DNA from: Limnohabitans sp. 103DPR2
GTDB lineage: Bacteria; Pseudomonadota; Gammaproteobacteria; Burkholderiales; Burkholderiaceae_C
Assembly (NCBI RefSeq): GCF_001412575.1
Contig: NZ_CP011834.1
Span: 744,001-808,000, forward strand
Direction of reading: 5' to 3'
Length of the DNA stretch: 64,000 nucleotides
In this document: positions 47,649 to 56,887 of the stretch, in pieces
Position numbering within the stretch: the stretch's first letter is position 1
Layout: each line of letters begins with the position of its first letter
The notes under the pieces: model-generated
Seen by the model: only the letters and a program-made list of their open reading frames with translations
Told to the model about the DNA's origin: nothing
The model's database searches: none
Made by a program: the position numbers and the translations under genes

Positions 47649-48362
47649 TCAGTTAGACAAGCCCACAAAAACGTTTTGCACATCGTCGTTGCCGTCAATG
47701 GCCGCTAAGAAGTTTTCAACTTCTTCAAGTTGCTCAGCCGACAGGTTGGCTGGATTGACCGGGTTCTTGGGCTTGTAGCCCAATTTATTCGACAGCACGG
47801 TAAAGCCATGGTCTGGCAGTGCTTTGCTGACCAAGTCCAAATCGCTGGGATCCGTGATGAACACGGTCACGCCATCCTCATCAGCTGCTTCAAAATCTTG
47901 GGCGCCTGCCTCGATGGCGGCGAGTTCTGCGTCGGCATCTGACTTGGCAGGCTCAGCTTCAATCATGCCCACATGGTCAAAATCCCATGACACGGAACCG
48001 GAGGTGCCCAATTGACCTTTGCGAAACAGCACCCGAACTTCGGAGGCTGTGCGGTTCAAGTTGTCTGTGAGGGCCTCCACCATGACAGGTACTTGATGCG
48101 GTGCAAAGCCTTCGTAAATGACGCGTTCAAAATTGACGGGGTCACCCAACAAACCAGCGCCTTTTTTGATGGCACGTTCTAAGGTGTCTTTGGGCATGGA
48201 GACCTTACGTGCTTGCTCAACAACCAAGCGCAGGCGGGAATTGGCGGCTGGATCGGCGCCACTTTTGGCGGCCATCATGATGTCTTTGGCCAAGCGACCA
48301 AACAATTTGCCTCTGGCATCTGCGGCTTGTGCCTTGCCTTTTGCTTTCCACTGCGCGCCCAT
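47649..48362 (-). CDS. yebC: YebC/PmpR family protein
   Basis: The 237-residue protein has the three-domain YebC layout, starting [20 protein letters not shown] and containing [28 protein letters not shown] and a [12 protein letters not shown] segment. YebC proteins were described as transcriptional regulators, and more recently as factors that relieve ribosome stalling at proline stretches. In other bacteria the gene lies next to ruvC; here it lies alone among uncharacterised genes. Confidence 0.92.
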   Translation of the reverse strand: MGAQWKAKGKAQAADARGKLFGRLAKDIMMAAKSGADPAANSRLRLVVEQARKVSMPKDTLERAIKKGAGLLGDPVNFERVIYEGFAPHQVPVMVEALTDNLNRTASEVRVLFRKGQLGTSGSVSWDFDHVGMIEAEPAKSDADAELAAIEAGAQDFEAADEDGVTVFITDPSDLDLVSKALPDHGFTVLSNKLGYKPKNPVNPANLSAEQLEEVENFLAAIDGNDDVQNVFVGLSN

Positions 48363-48454
48363 AGAGGTCTACTTTCTTGCTGGATGTTGAAGCAGCGAGT
48401 TTAAATCATGCGCATGGCGGCGATGACCGCAATCTGTTGGGCCGGGTGAATCAA

Positions 48455-48640
48455 TCAGACCGTGATGTCCACATTCCCACCTTTGAGTTTGGGGTTGGCC
48501 GCTTCATGTTTGACCACCTCGCGTTTGGCTTCAACCCGCTGCATCTGTTCATGATGCGGGTGATTCTCAGCCTTGGCAGGTCGTTCTTGTTGAATGCGTT
48601 GTGGCTCAGGACGACTTTGCGTGGGACGAATCTCAGACAT
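48455..48640 (-). CDS. Small charged, probably disordered protein
   Basis: The 61-residue product is rich in Glu, Gln, Arg, Lys, His and Pro with no hydrophobic core, so it is probably disordered. It is supported mainly by a good ribosome site (CAGGAG five bases before the ATG), codon use like its neighbours, and absence of another gene here. I recognise no family. The C-terminal LKGGNVDITV is the only less polar part. Confidence 0.45.
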   Translation of the reverse strand: MSEIRPTQSRPEPQRIQQERPAKAENHPHHEQMQRVEAKREVVKHEAANPKLKGGNVDITV

Positions 48641-48749
48641 GAATGCTCCTGTAACTCAAATTGAAAGGGGTGGCCGCTAGCAAGACCTCATTGTCAACCC
48701 AATTGGCTTGTGGAATCATCCTGCTGATGCCAATCAATTGGAGTTCACC

Positions 48750-49019
48750 ATGAAAATCTTGATTTATTTGTTCTTGGGACTGGGTCAATTTGTGATTCAA
48801 ACGGCATGGGCCAATGATGCGGCATGTTTTTCCATTCACGACCCAGACAGAAAAAATGTGTGTTTGGCCATGTCCAAAAAACAAAATTCTTACTGCTATT
48901 CGGTCAAGGACCACGACACCAAGAACATGTGCCTGGCCAATGTCATGGCCCAGCAAAGTTATTGTCACAGCATCAAGTCGCATGACATGAAGCAACAATG
49001 CTTGGCGCAAGTGAAATAG
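48750..49019 (+). CDS. Secreted protein of tandem Cys-x11-Cys repeats
   Basis: The 89-residue precursor starts MKILIYLFLGLGQFVIQTAWA, a good signal peptide with cleavage likely after AWA. The mature part is almost entirely three repeats. Repeats 1 and 2 are 23 residues each and repeat 3 is cut at 18. Each starts Cys-aromatic/His-Ser-Ile/Val, then a D-x-K or H-D-x-K stretch and a second cysteine in CLA. The six cysteines are exactly 11 residues apart within repeats. GGAG lies seven bases before the ATG at 48750. The function is unknown; metal or haem binding or a disulfide-stapled fold are possibilities. Confidence 0.65.
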   Translation: MKILIYLFLGLGQFVIQTAWANDAACFSIHDPDRKNVCLAMSKKQNSYCYSVKDHDTKNMCLANVMAQQSYCHSIKSHDMKQQCLAQVK

Positions 49020-49073
49020 GGCCCTGATAGCTAAAGTTTCTGTAAAGATTTACCAGAGGATTGTTGGCACGAT

Positions 49074-49079
49074 TATAAT
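49074..49079 (+). promoter_or_regulatory. Putative -10 element TATAAT
   Basis: A perfect TATAAT lies directly before the 11-bp inverted repeat at 49080. A -35-like TTTACC (49049-49054) would be 19 bases upstream, longer than ideal. If used, transcription would begin near 49086. Confidence 0.4.
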
Positions 49080-49108
49080 AATATGCTTATACATTCAATA
49101 AGCATATT
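49080..49108. repeat. Perfect 11-bp inverted repeat
   Basis: AATATGCTTAT (49080-49090) and ATAAGCATATT (49098-49108) pair perfectly around a 7-base loop. The repeat spans the first possible start codon of the next gene and the predicted transcription start, so it is a good operator candidate. Confidence 0.7.
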
Positions 49109-49628
49109 GCTCGTGCACATTTTGACTGAAGCCGAAAATCGCATCGTGGACAAACTTCGTTTGGCTTACTATGACGTCGTGCCTGCAGATCTCAGAACTT
49201 TTTGCTCTTTAACGTCGCGCATATCCAAACATGTCTTGGATAAATTTGGCATTGGCAACGAGTTGATGTCCTGCCAGCTTTGGTATACCAATCAAACGCA
49301 AAACTACGTGGTTGGATTTTTGGACCAGCAAGAGCCAAGCAGTGAGTGGAACGGCCATGTCGTTTGTCGTGCAGGCAACGTCATCATCGACGCGGCTACT
49401 CAAAACCTCGAGGTGAAACTGGGCGTACCAGTACCTTGGGTGGTGGTGGCCAGACGCTTTTTGGTCACCACGCAATTGATTTCTAGGGCAAGACTCGACA
49501 ACAATGCCATGCTGGAATGGTTTTATCCTCCTGCCAATATGGACACCAACCCGCCTGTTGAGCCCGTTGCACTGGTCGAGCAGTATGGCAACTTGTTGTA
49601 CGAGCGCATCGCCCATTCACCCACATGA
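49083..49628 (+). CDS. Uncharacterised protein with Cys/His/Asp, transglutaminase- or papain-like pattern
   Basis: The product (up to 181 residues) has a helix followed by DLRTFCSLTSRISKHVL, where Cys41 sits at the start of a helix. A strand-rich part, WNGHVVCRAGNVIIDAATQ, carries His92 and Asp103. A Cys at a helix start, followed by His and Asp on adjacent strands, is the arrangement of transglutaminase/papain-like cysteine enzymes; this is inference from a motif. The first ATG (49083) lies inside the inverted repeat and has no ribosome site. A GTG at 49113 (VHILTEAENR) is a plausible alternative start. The stop overlaps the next gene by ATGA. Confidence 0.6.
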   Translation: MLIHSISILLVHILTEAENRIVDKLRLAYYDVVPADLRTFCSLTSRISKHVLDKFGIGNELMSCQLWYTNQTQNYVVGFLDQQEPSSEWNGHVVCRAGNVIIDAATQNLEVKLGVPVPWVVVARRFLVTTQLISRARLDNNAMLEWFYPPANMDTNPPVEPVALVEQYGNLLYERIAHSPT

Positions 49629-50179
49629 GCTTTCCCAAAAAAATCTTGGTCATTGCCGTCTCGGCAGTTTTGTATTACGCGTCGCTTTGGTTCAATGAGC
49701 TGATCTGGGGGCAGACGGAGTTTTCTTTCGATGTGCATTGGGTCTTTTTTCCAAGTGGCATCCGTTTCATTTTGGTTTTGTTGGCGCTTGAATCGGGCGC
49801 GGTTGGCATTGCCGTGGGCGGCATGCTTTGGAACTTTCAAGATCATCCCGACTTGGGGATTGAATTCGCATTGATCACTGGTGTGATTGCTGGCCTGTCA
49901 CCTGTCATTGCCCGCATGCTGAGCATCAAATTTTTGGATCTGGATCCGGAATTTAAAGTTGTTTCCCCGCTAACCCTGTTGAAAATATCCATGCTTTTCG
50001 CTACCCTTAGCGCGCTTTTGCATCAAATTTGGTTTTTCTCCCAAGGATTGACTGAACATTTTCCGATGAGTTTTGGGGTGATGGCCATGAGCAACTTGGC
50101 TGGCACTTGGCTTGTCTTGATGATTTTCAAGCTGCTGTTACAAAGCACGGCAAAGCCACCATCAGGTTCGGATTCCTAA
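49625..50179 (+). CDS. Five-helix membrane protein of unknown function
   Basis: The 184-residue product has five hydrophobic segments (about residues 5-25, 40-66, 80-100, 117-137, 148-170) and a polar C-terminal tail. The segment WVFFPSGIRFILVLLAL recalls the PSG motif at the start of MASE1-type membrane sensors, but there is no output domain, so the resemblance is weak. Its start overlaps the preceding gene (ATGA), suggesting joint function. Confidence 0.6.
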   Translation: MSFPKKILVIAVSAVLYYASLWFNELIWGQTEFSFDVHWVFFPSGIRFILVLLALESGAVGIAVGGMLWNFQDHPDLGIEFALITGVIAGLSPVIARMLSIKFLDLDPEFKVVSPLTLLKISMLFATLSALLHQIWFFSQGLTEHFPMSFGVMAMSNLAGTWLVLMIFKLLLQSTAKPPSGSDS

Positions 50180-50222
50180 GCAGTTTTTTCGTCATCTTCC
50201 CCTACAACCAGAGCAACCCATC

Positions 50223-50564
50223 ATGAATCAAATTTACCTGCGCTACTTGGTGTTGGCGGAAGCATTGCGTAAATCCAACATTGATCTTTCTGGCATCGAC
50301 GATGTGGGCAAAAAATTGTTGGAAGCCATTGCCATCCGAAGCGCACAAGGTCAACCCTTGGTGGTCACCCAAACCATGGAGCTGAGTGACATTGCCAGCC
50401 CCGCCACCATCCATCGCCGTATTGGCATTTTGCTGAAGGCAGGACTCATCCAAGTGCAGCAAACCGAGCAGAATCAAAAAATCAAATTTTTGGTGCCCAC
50501 CCAAATGAGCATCGATTATTTTGACAAGCTTGGTAAGCTCATGACCTCTGCCATGCGCACTTAA
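50223..50564 (+). CDS. Winged-helix DNA-binding protein, MarR-like
   Basis: The 113-residue protein looks like a small winged-helix regulator. The segment TQTMELSDIASPATIHRRIGILLKAGLIQVQQ (helix-turn-helix followed by the wing; about residues 49-80) is typical of MarR-type proteins. No ligand or phosphorylation domain is present. It is 43 bases after the membrane-protein gene and in the same direction, so it could regulate that pair, possibly through the inverted repeat at 49080; this is inference. Confidence 0.65.
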   Translation: MNQIYLRYLVLAEALRKSNIDLSGIDDVGKKLLEAIAIRSAQGQPLVVTQTMELSDIASPATIHRRIGILLKAGLIQVQQTEQNQKIKFLVPTQMSIDYFDKLGKLMTSAMRT

Positions 50565-50649
50565 GAGCCCTGCACATTACAAGGCCTGCAACACATGTTC
50601 GTACGTGAAGGGCGGTGTTATCAATTTTGGGTTCAATCGAGTAAATCTC

Positions 50650-51621
50650 ATGCCGCAAGCTTTGCCTACCTTTGACGATGTAATCGCTGCCGCTGCGCGG
50701 CTAGAAGGCATTGCGCACAAGACACCTGTTTTGCAGTCCAGTACCCTGAATGAACAGCTACAAGCCAAGGTTTTCATCAAATGTGAAAACTTTCAGCGCA
50801 TGGGGGCCTTCAAGTTTCGAGGGGGCTTCAATGCTTTGGCCAAACTCAACGAGGTGCAGCGCAAAGCCGGCGTGGTGGCTTATTCCTCAGGCAATCATGC
50901 CCAAGCGGTGGCCTTGTCTGCCCGTATCCTGAACATCCCAGCCACCATCTTCATGCCGCATGATGCGTCGCCTGCCAAGCTGGCGGCCACCCAAGGCTAT
51001 GGCGCTACGGTCATTGGTTACGATCGCTATTCAGAAGATGCCAGCGCCAAAGCAATGCAATTGGCACAAGAAAAAGGCCTCACCTTCATTCCACCCTTTG
51101 ACCACGCCGATGTGTTGGCAGGGCAGGGCACGGCAGCCTTGGAGTTGTTTGACGAAGTGGGCGAGCTCGATGCTTTGTTTGTGTGCCTAGGGGGCGGTGG
51201 CTTGCTCAGTGGCAGCGCCTTGGCGACCAGAGCGCGCTCACCCTTGTGCAAAATTTACGGTGTCGAACCCGAGGCAGGCAATGACACCCAACAATCTTTT
51301 CGCAAAGGTGAGCGCGTCAAAATTCCAACGCCGATCACCATTGCGGATGGCGCTCAAACCCCGATGGTGGGCGCCATCACCTTTGAAATCATCAAAGCCT
51401 TGGTCGATGACATTCACACAGTGACCGATGCGCAGTTGATTGCGGCCATGCGCTTTTATGCAGAGCGCATGAAGATGGTGATCGAGCCCACTGGCTGTTT
51501 GTCTTTGGCTGCCGCCATTCAGGCGGCACCCTCCTTGAAAGGTCAGCGCGTGGGCGTCATCATCAGTGGCGGCAATGTGGACCTGGCCCGATTTGCACAG
51601 TTACTGGCAACACTCCCATGA
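50650..51621 (+). CDS. PLP-dependent threonine dehydratase / serine racemase-type ammonia-lyase
   Basis: The 323-residue enzyme is a fold type II PLP protein. The PLP lysine is Lys55 in RMGAFKFRGG, followed by the SSGNHAQAVALSA phosphate-side loop and the glycine loop CLGGGGLLSG. There is no C-terminal regulatory ACT domain, which separates it from biosynthetic IlvA. Candidates are catabolic threonine dehydratase, serine racemase or threo-3-hydroxyaspartate ammonia-lyase. The ATG at 50650 is the family-consistent start. The stop overlaps the SUMF1-domain gene (ATGA). Confidence 0.85.
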   Translation: MPQALPTFDDVIAAAARLEGIAHKTPVLQSSTLNEQLQAKVFIKCENFQRMGAFKFRGGFNALAKLNEVQRKAGVVAYSSGNHAQAVALSARILNIPATIFMPHDASPAKLAATQGYGATVIGYDRYSEDASAKAMQLAQEKGLTFIPPFDHADVLAGQGTAALELFDEVGELDALFVCLGGGGLLSGSALATRARSPLCKIYGVEPEAGNDTQQSFRKGERVKIPTPITIADGAQTPMVGAITFEIIKALVDDIHTVTDAQLIAAMRFYAERMKMVIEPTGCLSLAAAIQAAPSLKGQRVGVIISGGNVDLARFAQLLATLP

Positions 51622-52655
51622 CACGCCAACCCTATTTGCAATCTTCACTGTTTGCCTTCAGTGTGACTTTGGGAATGACATGGGGCATGTCACTGCTGGC
51701 GCAGGCGCAGTCCACCCCAACTGCGTCACCCCTTGTCAGTGTCAATTCAGTGGGCATGAAATTCGTGCGCATTCCTGCTGGCGAATTCATGATGGGCAGC
51801 AACGAGACCGTGGCGTCCTTGCAAGCTGACTTTCCTCAGTTGGAAGTCAAACGACTCGACGAGCTGTCGGATGAGATGCCTTTGCACCTCGTCAAAATTT
51901 CTCGTGCATTTGACCTCGGCCAAACAGAAGTCACACGGGCTCAGTTTGAACAGTTTTTGAACCTGTCTGGGTACGTGCCCGAATCTGTTCGCGACAAAAC
52001 CGGTGGCTATGGTTACAGCGTCCAGCACGATCGCAACCGACCCGAAAAAGCCGATGCGTTTGCAGGCAGAGACCCGGCCTACAGTTGGAAAACGCCAGGC
52101 TTTGAACAAGCCAACGACCACCCCGTAGTCAACATCACTTGGCACGATGCCATGGCCATGGCCAAGTGGCTTTCGCAAAAAGAAGGCGTGACGTATCGAC
52201 TGCCTACCGAGGCCGAATGGGAGTACGCCTGTAAAGCTGGAACGCAGACGCGTTTTCCACATGGCAATGATCCGCAAACCTTGACGAAGTGGGCCAATCT
52301 GTTTGACGCAGCGGCTACCCCGCATTGGCAGCGCTGGCAAGACAAAGCTTTGCCAGGCAACGACGGCCATGCCTTCACCTCACCAGTGGCCAGTTACCCG
52401 CCCAATGCCTTTGGTTTGTACGACATGGTCGGCAATGCCTGGGAATGGGTGAGCGACCATTACGCAGAAAATTACTACAAGACCTCACCTGCCATCGACC
52501 CGCAAGGCCCCGACGCGGGTCATCTCAAAGTTCGAAGAGGTGGGTCTTGGCACACATGGCCCATTTATGCGCGTTGCAGTTATCGCAACATCAATGCGCC
52601 AGACAGCCGCTACACATTGCTGGGCATGCGACTCTTGCGTGAAGTGGCGCCTTAA
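51618..52655 (+). CDS. Secreted SUMF1/FGE-sulfatase-domain protein
   Basis: The 345-residue product has a long signal peptide (hydrophobic to about residue 31) and one formylglycine-generating-enzyme-like domain. Expected landmarks are FVRIPAGEFMMGS, PVVNITWHDAMAMAKWLS, YRLPTEAEWEYACKAG, NAFGLYDMVGNAWEWVSD and RRGGSWHTW ending with the GMRLLRE strand. Only one cysteine is near the position of the catalytic pair, so true formylglycine-generating activity is doubtful; many bacterial members have other roles. The gene overlaps the ammonia-lyase gene by four bases. Confidence 0.85.
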   Translation: MTRQPYLQSSLFAFSVTLGMTWGMSLLAQAQSTPTASPLVSVNSVGMKFVRIPAGEFMMGSNETVASLQADFPQLEVKRLDELSDEMPLHLVKISRAFDLGQTEVTRAQFEQFLNLSGYVPESVRDKTGGYGYSVQHDRNRPEKADAFAGRDPAYSWKTPGFEQANDHPVVNITWHDAMAMAKWLSQKEGVTYRLPTEAEWEYACKAGTQTRFPHGNDPQTLTKWANLFDAAATPHWQRWQDKALPGNDGHAFTSPVASYPPNAFGLYDMVGNAWEWVSDHYAENYYKTSPAIDPQGPDAGHLKVRRGGSWHTWPIYARCSYRNINAPDSRYTLLGMRLLREVAP

Positions 52656-52657
52656 AG

Positions 52658-52680
52658 CGAACCTCGAAAGCTCAGGTTCG
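52658..52680. repeat. Inverted repeat at convergent gene ends
   Basis: CGAACCT (52658-52664) and AGGTTCG (52674-52680) pair around a 9-base loop between the convergent SUMF1-domain gene and ispB, overlapping the ispB stop. It has no T tract; it may help end transcription. Confidence 0.4.
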
Positions 52681-53667
52681 GCGCACCAGCAGTTGGGACG
52701 CTAGCCCGATCAAGGCTTCTTTGTACGGGCCGTCAGGCAATTGTTGTGCGGCGTTGATGGCGCGCTGCGCTTCTGACATGGCGGCTTGGCGGCTGCCATC
52801 CAAGGCGCCTGTCTCGCGAACAATGGCAATCACTTGGCTCAACTGGTCCACAGAGCCGGTTTCAATGGCTTTTTGAACCAACTCTTTTTGAGCAGGTGTG
52901 CCGCGTTGCATGGCCAAAATCAAGGGCAGAGTGGCTTTGCCTTCCCGCAGGTCATCGCCCAAGTTCTTGCCCATTTCAGCCGCGTTGCCCTCGTAGTCCA
53001 GCACATCGTCGATGACTTGGAATGCGGTGCCAAGGGCTTGGCCATATTCAGCACAGGCCTCTTCGAGTTGAGGCGATGTTTGGGCCAAGATGGCGGCCAA
53101 GCGCGAGCTGGCTTCAAACAATTTGGCGGTTTTAGAGCGAATCACGCGCAAATAGGCTTCTTCGTCCAAGGAGGCGTCGTGCATGTTCATCAATTGCAGC
53201 ACTTCGCCCTCCGCAATCACATTGGTGGCATCGGCCAAGACTTGCATGATGCGCATGCTGCCGACATCGACCATCATTTGAAAGGCGCGCGAATACAAAA
53301 AGTCGCCCACCAGCACGCTGGCGGGGTTGCCAAAGCGCTCATTGGCCGTGGGCCTGCCGCGGCGCAGGGTGGACTCGTCCACCACATCGTCATGGAGCAA
53401 GGTGGCGGTATGGATGAACTCCACCACGGCTGCCAGGCTGTACTTATGGTGTTCTTGGTAATTCAAGGCGCCGCTCGTGAGCAGCAAAATGACTGGGCGC
53501 AATCGCTTGCCGCCAGCCGAAATAATGTACTGAGCCACTTGACCTACCAATGGCACACCGGAGCTCAGGCGGTCGGCAATGACCTCATCGACCTTGGCCA
53601 TGTCTTGGGCCACCAGGGCCAAAGCGGAGGCTGGGGAGGCTGATTCAGAGGACGCAGTGGTAGACAA
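52672..53667 (-). CDS. ispB: Polyprenyl (octaprenyl) diphosphate synthase
   Basis: IspB builds the long isoprenoid side chain of ubiquinone. The enzyme has both aspartate-rich motifs, LLHDDVVDE and FQVIDDVLDYEGN, and the GKRLRPVILLL and LREGKATLPLIL segments of trans-prenyltransferases. No ATG lies near the expected N-terminus. I use a TTG at 53667 (giving MSTTASSESASPAS, 331 residues), which fits the family length of about 310-330. The reading frame stays open to 53835 without an ATG. It is divergent from rplU, as in E. coli. Confidence 0.85.
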   Translation of the reverse strand: MSTTASSESASPASALALVAQDMAKVDEVIADRLSSGVPLVGQVAQYIISAGGKRLRPVILLLTSGALNYQEHHKYSLAAVVEFIHTATLLHDDVVDESTLRRGRPTANERFGNPASVLVGDFLYSRAFQMMVDVGSMRIMQVLADATNVIAEGEVLQLMNMHDASLDEEAYLRVIRSKTAKLFEASSRLAAILAQTSPQLEEACAEYGQALGTAFQVIDDVLDYEGNAAEMGKNLGDDLREGKATLPLILAMQRGTPAQKELVQKAIETGSVDQLSQVIAIVRETGALDGSRQAAMSEAQRAINAAQQLPDGPYKEALIGLASQLLVRRT

Positions 53668-53828
53668 AATGGCTTCACTCAACAGGGTGTCAGGACGGGG
53701 TGTTGGGGCCAGAATGAAGTAAATCACGGGTTTTCCCGAGTTTGAGCCCCAATTTCCGGTTCCAAGCTGATTATAGAGAGCGAAAAAGCCTGACTTGACT
53801 GAACAGGCCAGCTTCTGATCTAGGGGGC

Positions 53829-53858
53829 TTGGCAAGTCCCAAAAGTCCGTGCTAAAAT
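53829..53858 (+). promoter_or_regulatory. Putative promoter of rplU-rpmA
   Basis: TTGGCA (53829-53834) and TAAAAT (53853-53858) are spaced by 18 bases and 50 bases upstream of the rplU ATG. The position in the divergent gap with ispB is sensible. Confidence 0.55.
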
Positions 53859-53908
53859 CCGCGGTTCCTTAGGGTTCGTCCTAGGAAACTTCCAATTAAG
53901 AGGTCATT

Positions 53909-54220
53909 ATGTACGCGGTCATAAAAACCGGCGGCAAACAGTATCGTGTTGCTGCTGGCGAAAAAATTAAAGTAGAACAGATTGCTGCGGACGTGGGCCA
54001 GGAAATCGTGATCGACCAGGTTCTGGCAGTCGGCAACGGCGCAGATCTGAAGGTTGGCACGCCCCTGGTGTCCGGCGCCACTGTTAAAGCCACTGTGTTG
54101 GCACACGGCAAGCACGACAAAGTGCACATCTTCAAGATGCGCCGTCGCAAGCACTATCAAAAACGTCAAGGTCACCGTCAGCAGTACACAGAACTGCAAA
54201 TCGGTGCGATTGCAGGCTAA
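53909..54220 (+). CDS. rplU: Ribosomal protein L21
   Basis: The 103-residue L21 protein of the large subunit starts [20 protein letters not shown], and includes the [23 protein letters not shown]-binding stretch. It is followed by rpmA after 12 bases, the conserved L21-L27 pair. Confidence 0.97.
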   Translation: MYAVIKTGGKQYRVAAGEKIKVEQIAADVGQEIVIDQVLAVGNGADLKVGTPLVSGATVKATVLAHGKHDKVHIFKMRRRKHYQKRQGHRQQYTELQIGAIAG

Positions 54221-54232
54221 GGAGCTTAGGTC

Positions 54233-54490
54233 ATGGCACAGAAAAAAGGCGGCGGCTCTACGCGAAACGGGCGCGATTCAAAGCCCAAAATGCTCGGCGT
54301 GAAAGCTTTCGGTGGTGAACTCATCAGCGCAGGCTCTATCATTGTTCGTCAACGTGGCACCAAGTTCCATGCTGGCACCAATGTTGGCGTGGGCAAAGAC
54401 CACACATTGTTCGCTTTGGTTGACGGCCACGTGTCGTTCGGCACAAAGGGTGCTCTGAACAAGCAAATGGTGAATGTGACTGCTGCCTAA
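54233..54490 (+). CDS. rpmA: Ribosomal protein L27
   Basis: The 85-residue L27 protein begins [20 protein letters not shown], whose N-terminal tail reaches the peptidyl transferase centre. No cleavable N-terminal extension is present, unlike in Firmicutes. A strong terminator follows. Confidence 0.97.
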   Translation: MAQKKGGGSTRNGRDSKPKMLGVKAFGGELISAGSIIVRQRGTKFHAGTNVGVGKDHTLFALVDGHVSFGTKGALNKQMVNVTAA

Positions 54491-54513
54491 ACAGCGTCAG
54501 CCATTGCGCAAAG

Positions 54514-54538
54514 AGCCCCGCCGAGTCGGGGCTTTTTT
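54514..54538 (+). terminator. Terminator after rpmA
   Basis: AGCCCCG (54514-54520) pairs with CGGGGCT (54527-54533) with a 6-base loop, followed by a T run. Confidence 0.85.
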
Positions 54539-54566
54539 GTTCCAGAGCTCCTCGTTAAAAAGATAA

Positions 54567-55664
<1,098 letters not shown>

Positions 55665-55706
55665 GATGTCCGTGCTGCCACGGAACTTATTGCACTTTTA
55701 AAAATC

Positions 55707-56843
55707 ATGAGTCAACCCTTCTCGTCCACCGTTCTGCGCGATGCGTGCCGCATCGTGGTGAAGGTTGGCTCCAGCTTGGTCACCAATGAAGGCCGCGGTC
55801 TTGATGAAGCCGCCATTGGCGAATGGTGCCGGCAAATGGCTTTGCTGGCGCAAGATGGCCGGGAAGTCATCATGGTTTCAAGTGGTGCCATTGCCGAAGG
55901 CATGAAGCGTTTGGGATGGGCCACTCGCCCGCAAGAAATTCATGCCTTGCAAGCTGCTGCGGCAGTGGGGCAAATGGGTTTGGCCCAAATGTACGAAACC
56001 AAATTGCGTCAAAACGGTTTAGGCAGTGCGCAGGTTTTGCTCACGCATGCCGACCTGGCCGATCGCGAACGTTATTTGAACGCCCGTTCCACCTTGCTCA
56101 CATTGCTGCAACACAAAGTGCTGCCTGTGATCAACGAAAACGACACGGTGGTCAACGATGAAATCAAGTTTGGCGACAACGACACTTTGGGTGCACTGGT
56201 GGCCAACTTGGTCGAAGCCGATGCCTTGGTCATCCTGACCGATCAAAAAGGTTTGTACACCGCCGATCCTCGCAAAAATCCTGCGGCTGAATTTGTGCAC
56301 GAAGCGCGTGCGGGTGACCCAGCGCTAGAGGCCATGGCCGGTGGTGTGGGCTCCAGCATTGGCAGTGGCGGCATGATCACCAAAATTTTAGCGGCCAAGC
56401 GTGCTGCGGGTTCCGGCGCATCGACCGTCATTGCATGGGGTCGTGAACCCGATGCGCTGATTCGCTTGTGCAAAGGCGAAGCCATTGGCACTTTGCTGGT
56501 GGCGCAAACCCAAAAGCAGCAAGCGCGCAAACAATGGATGGCCGACCACTTGCAATTGCGCGGAGCTGTCACTGTCGATCCAGGCGCTGCCTCTAAATTG
56601 CAGGCAGAAGGCAAAAGCTTATTGGCCATTGGCATGACCCAGGTGGAAGGTGATTTTTCTCGCGGCGACGTCATTGCCATTCGCGATGTGAGCGGTTTGG
56701 AAATTGCCCGTGGTTTGGCCAACTACGCCAGTGCAGAAGCCCGCTTAATTTGCCGCAAACCCTCTAGCGAATTTGAAGGCTTGCTGGGCTACATTGCAGA
56801 GCCTGAGTTTGTTCACCGTGACAATCTGATCTTGACGCGCTAA
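55707..56843 (+). CDS. proB: Glutamate 5-kinase
   Basis: ProB phosphorylates glutamate, the first and feedback-inhibited step of proline synthesis. The 378-residue protein has the amino acid kinase domain ([50 protein letters not shown]) and a C-terminal PUA domain from about residue 285. The ATG at 55707 gives the usual family N-terminus. A bidirectional terminator separates it from rppH. Confidence 0.95.
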   Translation: MSQPFSSTVLRDACRIVVKVGSSLVTNEGRGLDEAAIGEWCRQMALLAQDGREVIMVSSGAIAEGMKRLGWATRPQEIHALQAAAAVGQMGLAQMYETKLRQNGLGSAQVLLTHADLADRERYLNARSTLLTLLQHKVLPVINENDTVVNDEIKFGDNDTLGALVANLVEADALVILTDQKGLYTADPRKNPAAEFVHEARAGDPALEAMAGGVGSSIGSGGMITKILAAKRAAGSGASTVIAWGREPDALIRLCKGEAIGTLLVAQTQKQQARKQWMADHLQLRGAVTVDPGAASKLQAEGKSLLAIGMTQVEGDFSRGDVIAIRDVSGLEIARGLANYASAEARLICRKPSSEFEGLLGYIAEPEFVHRDNLILTR

Positions 56844-56861
56844 GCGATTCAAGCATTCACA

Positions 56862-56887
56862 AAAAAGGGGCTTTGAAGCCCCTTTTT
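56862..56887. terminator. Bidirectional terminator between proB and rppH
   Basis: AAAAAGGGGCT pairs with AGCCCCTTTTT around a 4-base TTGA loop. With A and T runs on either side, it can serve both converging genes. Confidence 0.85.
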
